Assembly (NCBI RefSeq): GCF_025699485.1
Contig: NZ_JANUXN010000010.1
Location: 62,001-126,000, forward strand
Length of the DNA: 64,000 nt
Direction of reading: 5' to 3'
DNA from: Thauera carbonicopians
GTDB lineage: Bacteria; Pseudomonadota; Gammaproteobacteria; Burkholderiales; Rhodocyclaceae
A program made the position numbers and the translations under genes. Below are positions 37,826 through 44,998 of the stretch, piece after piece (positions within the stretch are counted from its first letter, which is position 1; each line of letters begins with the position of its first letter). The notes below the pieces were generated by a model. The model saw only the letters and a list, made by a program, of their open reading frames with translations, was not told where the DNA came from and did no database searches.

Positions 37826-37898
37826 GCTCTTCTTCCGCCGGCATGATCCGGTTCAAGTTCTCGGGTATGGATCTCAGCACAGGTGTGCACCCCGGAGC
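37826..37898 (-). promoter_or_regulatory. TPP riboswitch (THI element) controlling the LuxE-LuxC-ABC-SDR operon
   Basis: On the minus strand all diagnostic THI-box blocks are in order: CCGGGGTGC, a short P3 arm, GTGCTGAGATCCATACCCG, then TTGAACCGGATCATGCCGG and CGGAAG. The CTGAGA and ACCC blocks bind the pyrimidine end of TPP, and the GGATCATGCCGGCGG part forms the pyrophosphate pocket. Outer GCTC/GAGC bases can close P1. It ends 66 nt before the LuxE-like ATG. High TPP should switch the six-gene operon off; I see no obvious terminator between riboswitch and ATG, so translational control is likely. Confidence 0.92.
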
Positions 37899-37999
37899 GG
37901 GAGGCATGTTACCGCATGATGCAGCGGCATGCTCGGGGCTTGCGTTCGATCGGACGAGGCGCCAACCACTTGATTTGACTCTTCCCCGGACACATCACA

Positions 38000-38020
38000 G
38001 AATAATAACGTTTCTCATTC
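38000..38020. promoter_or_regulatory. Fur-like site upstream of the FecI-type sigma gene
   Basis: GAATAATAACGTTTCTCATTC-type sequence with AATAAT and CTCATT half-sites lies about 55 bp upstream of the sigma-factor start, in the only AT-rich patch of the divergent gap. FecI-type sigma genes are commonly Fur-repressed. Confidence 0.4.
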
Positions 38021-38074
38021 CACCAATCGAACTTAAACCGCGCGGCCCAGCCAGATCCTGCCGGAGTCTTTTGC

Positions 38075-38605
38075 TTGAACCCGCCCCTGCCCTTCACGGA
38101 CACCGTTGCCGACGTCTACCGAAACCATCATGGCTGGCTGCATGGCTGGCTACGCAAGCGGCTGGGCTGCACGCATCGTGCCGCTGACCTTGCCCATGAT
38201 ACTTTCGAGCGGCTATGGAAAGCCGGCCCCTCGGGTGCGCTCGATGAACCTCGCGCCTACCTGACCACGATCGCCAAGCGCCTGACGATCAACCAGTTTC
38301 GCCGCCAGATGCTGGAACAAGCCTATCTGGACGTCCTCGCCCAGCAGCCGGAAGCCCATGCCCCTTCGGCCGAAGAGCAGGTCAGCATCATCGAGACGCT
38401 GCACGAAATCTGGCGCCTTCTCGACGGCATGAGCGAGCGCCGCCGCCAAGTCTTCATGCTCGCCCAGCTCGACGGACTGTCGCACGCCGAAATTGCCCGC
38501 CAGCTCGGCGTCACCCTCAACATCGTGCACAAGGAAGCCGCCGCCGCGTTGAGCCACTGCTACCAGCTCATCTACGCCGGAGAGAGCGCCGGCAGTGCCG
38601 GATGA
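38075..38605 (+). CDS. FecI-type ECF sigma factor
   Basis: A 176-aa sigma70-family protein: region 2 reads AADLAHDTFERLWKAGPSGA, then YLTTIAKRLTINQFRR; region 4 reads RRRQVFMLAQLDGLSHAEIA, then RQLGVTLNIVHKEAAAAL. No ATG is available before region 2; a TTG at 38075 with GGAG upstream gives the natural N-terminus (NPPLPFTDTVADVYRNHHGW). It should direct RNA polymerase to the promoter of the large TonB receptor gene once released by the FecR-type protein. The stop overlaps the anti-sigma start by 4 bp. A Fur-like site upstream links it to iron limitation. Confidence 0.93.
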   Translation: MNPPLPFTDTVADVYRNHHGWLHGWLRKRLGCTHRAADLAHDTFERLWKAGPSGALDEPRAYLTTIAKRLTINQFRRQMLEQAYLDVLAQQPEAHAPSAEEQVSIIETLHEIWRLLDGMSERRRQVFMLAQLDGLSHAEIARQLGVTLNIVHKEAAAALSHCYQLIYAGESAGSAG

Positions 38606-39606
38606 GCGCCAGGATATTCACCCCTGTGGCGCTCGAAGCCGGGCCGCTCGATGCACGGATCGTGGATCAGGCCGCCGAGTGGCTCATCCGCCTGCAGCAC
38701 GACGACAGCCCCGCCGCCCGCCAGGAATGTGCCGCCTGGCGGGCGGCCGATCCCAGCCACGAGTTGGCCTGGCAGCGGCTCAGCGCCTTTGGCTGCGAGC
38801 TCAGGGCCAGCGCCCCGCCACGGGCGGCGGCAACGCTCGACCAAGCCCGCGCCGGCATCCACCGCCAGCGCCGCGCCGGTCTCAAATGGCTGTGCGGACT
38901 CGGCCTCACCGTCGGCGCCGCTTGGCATTGGCGTGCAAGCCTTGGCGACGCCCTGCCGATGCAGGCCTTTGCCGACATTTCCACCGGCACAGGGGAATGC
39001 CGCACGCTCACGCTGGCCGATGGCACCCAACTGATCCTCAACAGCAACAGCGCGGTGGACATCAGCATCGACGCGCAATACCGCCATCTCATTCTGCGCC
39101 GCGGCGAGATCATGATCACCACCGCACCCGACATCGCCGGGCGCCCCTTCCTCGTCGGCACCGGCCACGGCGCCATTGCCCCGGTCGGCACCCGATTCAG
39201 CGTGCGCCGCTTGGAACAGGACAGCAATCCGATCCGCGTCGCCGTGTTCGAGGGCGCAGTGGACATCCGGCCGCAAGGCAGCGGCTCGGCACAGCGCCTT
39301 CATGCCGGCAAACAGGCCGATTTCACATACGCCGGCATCCAGCCCGAAATCGATCTGCGCGCGGCCGACGCTGCCTGGACGCAGGGCATGCTCGTCGCCA
39401 GCCGCATGCCGCTCGGCCAATTCATCACCGAGCTCGCCCGCCACCGCAGCGGCCTTCTGCGCTGCGACTCCGATGCCGCCGACCTGCTCGTCACCGGTGC
39501 GTTCCCCCTCGACGACAGCGACCGCATCCTCGCCATACTCGAGCAGATCCTCCCTGTCCGCACCGAATACCGCACCCGCTACTGGGTCACGCTCAAACGG
39601 CGCTGA
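38602..39606 (+). CDS. FecR-type anti-sigma factor / signal transducer
   Basis: A 334-aa protein. The cytoplasmic N-terminal domain (QAAEWLIRLQHDDSPAARQE; CAAWRAADPSHELAWQRL) is the FecR anti-sigma domain, one helix (WLCGLGLTVGAAWHW) crosses the inner membrane, and the periplasmic FecR domain follows (GECRTLTLADGTQLILNSNS; DIAGRPFLVGTGHGAIAPVG). It senses the N-terminal domain of the cognate TonB receptor and controls the sigma factor. The ATG overlaps the sigma stop as ATGA. Confidence 0.94.
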   Translation: MSARIFTPVALEAGPLDARIVDQAAEWLIRLQHDDSPAARQECAAWRAADPSHELAWQRLSAFGCELRASAPPRAAATLDQARAGIHRQRRAGLKWLCGLGLTVGAAWHWRASLGDALPMQAFADISTGTGECRTLTLADGTQLILNSNSAVDISIDAQYRHLILRRGEIMITTAPDIAGRPFLVGTGHGAIAPVGTRFSVRRLEQDSNPIRVAVFEGAVDIRPQGSGSAQRLHAGKQADFTYAGIQPEIDLRAADAAWTQGMLVASRMPLGQFITELARHRSGLLRCDSDAADLLVTGAFPLDDSDRILAILEQILPVRTEYRTRYWVTLKRR

Positions 39607-39660
39607 AAAAAATTTCTGCTGTCCCCGGCAGTTTTTCCTTTCTCGCGTGTTAACCGGAGA
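39607..39660 (+). promoter_or_regulatory. probable FecI-type sigma promoter of the TonB receptor gene
   Basis: The strip after the fecR-like stop contains AAAAAAATTT, then CTGTCCCCGGCAGTTTTTCC, then CTCGCGTGTT. From memory, FecI-dependent receptor genes in betaproteobacteria share a CTGTCCCGGxTTTT block and a CG-T-TT block in this place. The CTGC...GCAG arms could also form a weak hairpin followed by T5, so a short attenuator is the alternative reading. Confidence 0.4.
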
Positions 39661-39727
39661 AGCCCCCCCTTGCATCGCACCGATGGGGGCCGCCTCCCAT
39701 CAACCCAGTCACAGGAAGAACTCCGGC

Positions 39728-42700
39728 ATGAAACCAGCCCAGCTTCGGCCCGCGCGACCCGCCATGCACCCGCTCCATCGCGCCGTTTGCATCGCCCTGC
39801 TCGCATTCGGTGGCCTCAACAGCGTCGCCCCGCTCACCGCGTACGCCCAGGAAACACAGGCTGCCCGCCGGATCTTCGCCATTCCCGCCGGTTCGCTCGA
39901 CGACGCCCTCGGCGCTTTCGGCACCGCCGCCAACATCATGCTCGCCGCCGATCCCGCTCTCACCGCAGGTATCCGCAGCCCGGGCCTGAGCGGCGAATAC
40001 AGCGTGGAGGAAGGCCTCGCCCGCCTCCTTGCCGGCACGCCATTGCATGCCGTCAGGCAGGACGCGAGAACCTGGCTGCTGCTGCAGCGTCCGGTTGCGC
40101 AGGAAGCGCGCGACAAGACCCTGCCCGCAATGACCGTCACCGCCGAGGTCGATCGGGACATCCAGAGCCACGAAAAGGTCTACACCGAAAACCTCACCAC
40201 CGCCTATCAGGACCGCGAGCAACTGCAACGTTTCAACATCACCAACCCCGGCGACGTGTTCAAGGGCATGAACGGCGTCTACAGCATGGACTCACGCAGC
40301 AGCCAGTCCATCACCCCCAACATTCGCGGCATCACCGGCGAAGGCCGCACGCCGCTCACCATCGACGGCACCGAGCAATCCACCAACGTCTGGCTGCACT
40401 TCTACGGAGCCGGCAACCGCAGCTACGCCGACCCCGCCATGTTCCGCAGCGTCGAAGTCGAAAAGGGGCCTTCGCTCACCCGTGGCATCAAGAGCGGCGT
40501 CGGCGGCGCGGTGAATATCCGCACCATCGACGCCAAGGACATCATCCCCGAAGGCGAGAACATCGGCATCGAACTCAAGCTCGCCACCGCTGGCAACACC
40601 AGCAGGCCGCGCCGCGACGCCAATTCCATTTTCGGCAAGGATTACCACGACATCCCCGATGCCACGCTCACAGGCGGCACCTACGTCGCCCTGCCCCTGC
40701 AAACGCCGCGCACCAAGGGCGACGCCTCCATCCTCAATTTCGACGACCATGCCGAAATGTTCACCATCGCCGCCCGCAACGACTTTGCCGACGTGCTGCT
40801 GTCACACAGCGAACGCAGCGCCGGCAATTACTACGCCGGCAAAAAAAATGCTGGCCGCTATTCCGGGCACGATGCCTACGACCAAACGACCACCGACAGC
40901 TATGTCCCCAACCTGACCAAGATGTACAAGGCAGGCAACGAAATCTACAATACCGCCAACGACACCCAGACTACTTTATTCAAGAACAACTGGTATCTTC
41001 CCAACGACCAGAAAATCGCGCTGCAATTCATGCGCACCAAATCAACATTTGGTGAAACCACCCCAGGCAGCAGCGTTCTGAATTATTTATACCGCGAAGC
41101 AGCCGAATTGCAAAAACCGGATGAAGACTGGTCAAAAGTACAAGCAGTAGAGGAATATCCGCACAGCAATCTGAAAGTCAACAGTTACAAACTGAGCTAC
41201 GATTTGAAACCCGAAGGCTCCGACTGGCTCAATCTGGAAGCCAGCCTGTGGCAGACGAAAACGCGCGGCACGCGCTACCAGACTGGCGCCAACGCTTACA
41301 CCCTGTCGCTCGACGAAGATACGGAAAATGCGCTGAATTTATATAATGCAATCTGCGGTCCGGGCAAAATGGATTGCGTCAGCTTCGGCTGGCTGCCGCC
41401 CGCGCACGATGGCACCATCGTCGCCACCGGCAAGCAGTGGACAAGCCACGACCGCAGCGGCTTCGATCTCAGCAACCAGATGCGGCTGGCCGACAATCTG
41501 CACCTGACCCTTGGCGGCAGCTATCAGCGCGAAAAGCTCGATGAGCGGCTGACGATGGTCGAAAAACAGCCCAATCCCTTCGCACCCAGTGGCGCCGATC
41601 AACTGATGGCCACCGACCGCCTCGGCCCGCGCGCGGGTAAGCGCAAGGAATGGTCGGCGATGATGAATCTTGCCTGGCAGCCGACTTCATGGCTCACCCT
41701 GACCGCCGGCACCCGCTACCTGCACTACACCGGCAAGGACACCGGCACCGCCAAGCGCCGCCGCCAGCAAGAGGAGTTTTTTGCGGCAAGCCGACGTCTT
41801 GCCGGGCTTGAATTGAAATATCGAGAAATAATGGCACCTGAGGACAAGGCCACGCTTACTCAGCTACAACAGGATTTCAATAACGCCTGGAATGCCGCCT
41901 TTGTCGCTCAGAACCCGGCGGATTTCAAAACATGGGAATTTATCTACCATGGCGGCAGCAGCGACACAAATCATATTATTGATTATTTTCCGACAGAAAA
42001 TGCGCAAGTGAGGACAGCGGCCCAACGTTATGCAGACTTCCTCTCGGCAAACAATGCCAATCATTTTTCCAATGATAGAAATGAGACCCTGCTTGATTCA
42101 AACGAATTCGATAGAACATTGTTTGCAATGTTTCGGCATGGCGTTGCCGGTCTCGATGTTAATCCAATGTATGACTCTCCTTGGGAGAATGAAACTTACT
42201 GGAACAAAAAAGCGACCCTGCCATACAAGGATGGCAAGTTTGATTCCTCGCACAACCCCTTTGCCAACGGCGAAGCGGACATGAACGAAGCCGTCGACAA
42301 CCCCTACGGCACGGGCACAGTCAATAAATACAGAATCGGCGGCCATAACGAAGGCGGCTATGGAGAGGAGGTTTATCAAAGACTTGATACCGGCAAAACC
42401 TGGGAAATGCCGGAAGAGGAATCCGGCCACGCCTTCAGCCCGGTATTCAGCGCCACCGCCCGCATCACCCCTTTCGGCACTGCCTTCCTGCGCTATGCGC
42501 AGACCACCCGCTTCCCGAGCGTGAATGAACTGACCTCCAGCGCCATCATCGACGGCGCCGGCACCGTCGGCGGCTTGGCCGTCGACGGTGCCAGCAAGCC
42601 GGAACGCAGCACCAACTGGGAAATCGGCTACGCCCACGACCTGCGCCAGTTCTTCCCCACGCTGAATCATGCTGACGTGCGCGTCAGCTACTTCAACACC

Positions 42701-43324
42701 GAAATCCGCGATTTCATGGATCGTTCGCTGAATTTGGGAGTCCTCCAGCTCGACAAGAAGAAAAGCAGCGGCATCGAACTGCAATCGCGCTTCGACACGA
42801 GCCGTTTCTACGGCGGCCTGGGTGCCACTTACCGCCTCAAGCAGAAAACCTGCGACAAGGACATCGCTTCGGCAATGGATCCCTTCTATAATCGCGTTCC
42901 CACCTGCATGACCGGCGGCTTCCCCGGCAGCTACAGCGGCACGAGCCTGCAACCCAAGTACTCCATCGACATGAATCTCGGTGCGCGTCTGTACAACAAC
43001 CAGCTTGAATTCGGCTGGCGCGGCGTGTACCACTCCGGCGCGGAAAACGATCAACTCGACAAACTGCTCGGAAATGGCGACGGCAATCCGGATATCGGAA
43101 AATTTCTTCTGCACGAAGTCTGGTTCCGGGGCAACAAGGAAGCCTTTTACTGGAAGCCCGTCATGCTCCACGACATCTACGCCACCCTGCGCATAAACAA
43201 GGAGCTCACCCTCAACCTTGGCATCACCAACCTCACCGACCGGTACTACCTCGACCCCATGTCCAAGGTCCTCCTTCCAGGGCCGGGAAGGACGCTGCGA
43301 GCGGAAATGCGGGTGAAGTTCTAG
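39728..43324 (+). CDS. very large TonB-dependent receptor with N-terminal signalling (STN) domain
   Basis: A 1198-aa outer-membrane protein, far longer than the usual 700-850. A signal peptide (RAVCIALLAFGGLNSVAPLT, AYAQ) is followed by an STN domain (RRIFAIPAGSLDDALGAFGT, then AEYSVEEGLARLLAGTP-like sequence) that contacts FecR, a plug (FNITNPGDVFKGMNGVYSMD; TPNIRGITGEGRTPLTIDGT; FRSVEVEKGPSLTRGIKSGV) and a barrel ending in RTLRAEMRVKF. The extra length lies in long loops between about residues 400 and 870. Those loops are encoded by noticeably more AT-rich DNA (about 40940-41170 and 41830-42250), which suggests recombination or diversifying exchange. I start at ATG 39728 with AGGAAG upstream; a much longer open frame to 39176 runs through fecR. 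The ligand is unknown; heme, haemoglobin-like proteins or a large siderophore complex are possible. Confidence 0.93.
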   Translation: MKPAQLRPARPAMHPLHRAVCIALLAFGGLNSVAPLTAYAQETQAARRIFAIPAGSLDDALGAFGTAANIMLAADPALTAGIRSPGLSGEYSVEEGLARLLAGTPLHAVRQDARTWLLLQRPVAQEARDKTLPAMTVTAEVDRDIQSHEKVYTENLTTAYQDREQLQRFNITNPGDVFKGMNGVYSMDSRSSQSITPNIRGITGEGRTPLTIDGTEQSTNVWLHFYGAGNRSYADPAMFRSVEVEKGPSLTRGIKSGVGGAVNIRTIDAKDIIPEGENIGIELKLATAGNTSRPRRDANSIFGKDYHDIPDATLTGGTYVALPLQTPRTKGDASILNFDDHAEMFTIAARNDFADVLLSHSERSAGNYYAGKKNAGRYSGHDAYDQTTTDSYVPNLTKMYKAGNEIYNTANDTQTTLFKNNWYLPNDQKIALQFMRTKSTFGETTPGSSVLNYLYREAAELQKPDEDWSKVQAVEEYPHSNLKVNSYKLSYDLKPEGSDWLNLEASLWQTKTRGTRYQTGANAYTLSLDEDTENALNLYNAICGPGKMDCVSFGWLPPAHDGTIVATGKQWTSHDRSGFDLSNQMRLADNLHLTLGGSYQREKLDERLTMVEKQPNPFAPSGADQLMATDRLGPRAGKRKEWSAMMNLAWQPTSWLTLTAGTRYLHYTGKDTGTAKRRRQQEEFFAASRRLAGLELKYREIMAPEDKATLTQLQQDFNNAWNAAFVAQNPADFKTWEFIYHGGSSDTNHIIDYFPTENAQVRTAAQRYADFLSANNANHFSNDRNETLLDSNEFDRTLFAMFRHGVAGLDVNPMYDSPWENETYWNKKATLPYKDGKFDSSHNPFANGEADMNEAVDNPYGTGTVNKYRIGGHNEGGYGEEVYQRLDTGKTWEMPEEESGHAFSPVFSATARITPFGTAFLRYAQTTRFPSVNELTSSAIIDGAGTVGGLAVDGASKPERSTNWEIGYAHDLRQFFPTLNHADVRVSYFNTEIRDFMDRSLNLGVLQLDKKKSSGIELQSRFDTSRFYGGLGATYRLKQKTCDKDIASAMDPFYNRVPTCMTGGFPGSYSGTSLQPKYSIDMNLGARLYNNQLEFGWRGVYHSGAENDQLDKLLGNGDGNPDIGKFLLHEVWFRGNKEAFYWKPVMLHDIYATLRINKELTLNLGITNLTDRYYLDPMSKVLLPGPGRTLRAEMRVKF

Positions 43325-43356
43325 GACGAGGGCAAGGCCAGGTCCGGATGAAACTG

Positions 43357-43389
43357 AAACCGTGAGCCGCCAAACACGGCTCACGGTTT
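43357..43389. terminator. strong bidirectional hairpin after the TonB receptor gene
   Basis: AAACCGTGAGCCG-CCAAACA-CGGCTCACGGTTT is a perfect 13-bp stem with a 7-base loop, 32 bp past the receptor stop. AAA and TTT at the stem ends give U-runs on either strand. Confidence 0.85.
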
Positions 43390-43500
43390 CATGGCACTCG
43401 CCGATGGCCATTGTAGGCTGAGGTCGAGCGCCGGGATGTCTTTTGGACGGCGGACCACCTCGCGCGCCAAGCCTCGGAAGTGGAGGATGTTGGCAAACAT
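43381..43500 (-). other. 39-codon open frame, possibly the tail of a lost gene
   Basis: On the minus strand MFANILHFRGLAREVVRRPK continues DIPALDLSLQWPSASAMKP and stops within the terminator hairpin. The composition looks coding, but there is no ribosome-binding site and I do not recognise the family. A TGGACACTGTCCA dyad (43528-43541) and the palindrome GGATCCTAGGATC (43545-43557) lie just beyond it. The rest of the 43390-43630 gap shows nothing else. Confidence 0.2.
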
Positions 43501-43630
43501 GAGCTTACAGCCCCATGGATCTGGAATGTGGACACTGTCCATTTCGGATCCTAGGATCTAAGTACCGTCCACACCATGGCCGTATCTCTCCCCATGGCCC
43601 GCCCCTTCCCTCGATTGCCCGGAGATTCCC

Positions 43631-44032
43631 ATGAAAGCCAATCCCGTTGTCTGGTTCGAGATTTACGTGCAGGACATGGCGCGTGCACGCAGCTTCTACG
43701 AAACGGTGTTCCAGTGCACCCTGGAGCCGCTGGCCGCGCCTGAGCCGGCCGCGCCCGAGTGCGAAACCGGCGGCATGGAAATGCTGAGCTTTCCCATGAA
43801 CATGGACGCTCCCGGCACGGGCGGTATGCTGGTCCGCATGGACGGTGTCTCGCCCGGCGGCGGGGGCACACTGGTCTACTTCGGCTGCGAAGACTGCGCC
43901 GTCGTACAGTCGCGCGTCGAAGCCGCCGGCGGCCAGGTGCACAAGCCCAAGTTCGCCATCGGCCCCTACGGCTTCTGCGCGCTGGTGGTGGATACCGAGG
44001 GCAACTGCATCGGCCTGCATTCCATGCAATGA
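43631..44032 (+). CDS. VOC-family (glyoxalase-fold) protein
   Basis: A 133-aa protein of the vicinal oxygen chelate fold: VVWFEIYVQDMARARSFYET opens the first beta-alpha-beta module and IGPYGFCALVVDTEGNCIGL closes the second, the pattern of YdcJ/PhnB-like small VOC proteins. Whether it binds metal or has activity is unclear. GGAG precedes the ATG. It is the first of three small genes in a row, followed by an SRPBCC protein 19 bp later, a pairing often seen in environmental stress cassettes. Substrate unknown. Confidence 0.88.
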   Translation: MKANPVVWFEIYVQDMARARSFYETVFQCTLEPLAAPEPAAPECETGGMEMLSFPMNMDAPGTGGMLVRMDGVSPGGGGTLVYFGCEDCAVVQSRVEAAGGQVHKPKFAIGPYGFCALVVDTEGNCIGLHSMQ

Positions 44033-44051
44033 CCCAGAAGGAGACACGTAC

Positions 44052-44498
44052 ATGAGCACCGGAACCGTCCACCTCCACCGCGTCCTGCGCACCACGCCCG
44101 ACAAGGTGTACCGCGCCTTCACGCACGGCGCGGCCCTGGCCAAGTGGCTGCCACCCTACAGCTTCGTCTGCCACGTCCATCAATTCGACGGCAAGGTCGG
44201 CGGCAGTTTCAAGATGTCGTTCGAGAACTTCTCGACCGGCCACAGCCATTCATTCGGCGGCGAGTATCTGAAGCTGATCCCCGGCGAGCTCGTCGAGTAC
44301 ATCGACCGCTTCGACGATCCCGGCCTGCCCGGCGAAATGCGGGTGACCGTGAAGCTGCGCGCAGTATCCAGCGGTACCGAGGTCAGCATCGAGCAGGCCG
44401 GCATTCCCGAGCTCATCCCGACCGAAATGTGCTACCTCGGCTGGCAGGAATCCCTGCTGCAACTCGCCACGCTCGTCGAGCCCGACATTCCCGACTAG
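44052..44498 (+). CDS. SRPBCC-family (AHSA1-like) protein
   Basis: A 148-aa START/AHSA1-like protein: VHLHRVLRTTPDKVYRAFTH, then LAKWLPPYSFVCHVHQFD and GGSFKMSF mark the N-terminal half, and SLLQLATLVEP the terminal helix. These proteins form a hydrophobic cavity and are often annotated polyketide cyclase-like or ATPase activators, but the ligand is unknown. AAGGAG lies 7-12 bp before the ATG at 44052. An upstream in-frame extension is a shadow of the VOC gene. Confidence 0.9.
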   Translation: MSTGTVHLHRVLRTTPDKVYRAFTHGAALAKWLPPYSFVCHVHQFDGKVGGSFKMSFENFSTGHSHSFGGEYLKLIPGELVEYIDRFDDPGLPGEMRVTVKLRAVSSGTEVSIEQAGIPELIPTEMCYLGWQESLLQLATLVEPDIPD

Positions 44499-44527
44499 CC
44501 ACGCATGGGTCCGCATCGGCGGGTGCG

Positions 44528-44833
44528 ATGAAAGTCCAGTATCTGGATATCGTGACCAGCAACGTGGAGGTCGTGTGCGCTGCATATGCCGCGGCGCATG
44601 GAGCGCAATTCGGCGAGCTCGATGAAAGCCCGGGCGGCGTGCGCACGCCATTGCGCGAGACCGAAGAACCGATGGTGCGCCCCTATTGGCTGGTCGAGGA
44701 CATCGAAGCCGCCGTCGCTGCGCTAGCCGAAGCCGCGGGCGTGATCACCGTTCCGCCGATGGAGATCCCCGGACGCGGGACATTTGCCATTTATCTCCAG
44801 GGTGGCAACGACCACGGTCTCTGGCAGCTCTGA
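44528..44833 (+). CDS. small VOC-like protein
   Basis: A 101-aa protein beginning MKVQYLDIVTSNVEVVCAAY with PYWLVEDIEAAVAALAEAAG and FAIYLQGGNDHGLWQL, which fits a shortened glyoxalase/VOC or hydroxylase-like domain. It follows the SRPBCC gene by 29 bp and is probably co-transcribed. Function unknown. Confidence 0.8.
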   Translation: MKVQYLDIVTSNVEVVCAAYAAAHGAQFGELDESPGGVRTPLRETEEPMVRPYWLVEDIEAAVAALAEAAGVITVPPMEIPGRGTFAIYLQGGNDHGLWQL

Positions 44834-44998
44834 TCGCGTGCACCAGCCCGGCGGGATGCCATGAATGACCCCTACCGCTTTTTTGGGGTGACCCATGGAG
44901 ACGGAAGGTCGACTGCGGCTAGACGGATGTGTTCATGTCGATTACGGTATCGACCATCCATCTCAAGTCGGGCGGCACAGCACCGATACTAGGGAACC

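Noticed and set aside
39176-39727. In-frame upstream extension of the large TonB receptor
   Set aside because: It lies entirely within the fecR-like gene in another phase; the signal peptide starts at 39728.
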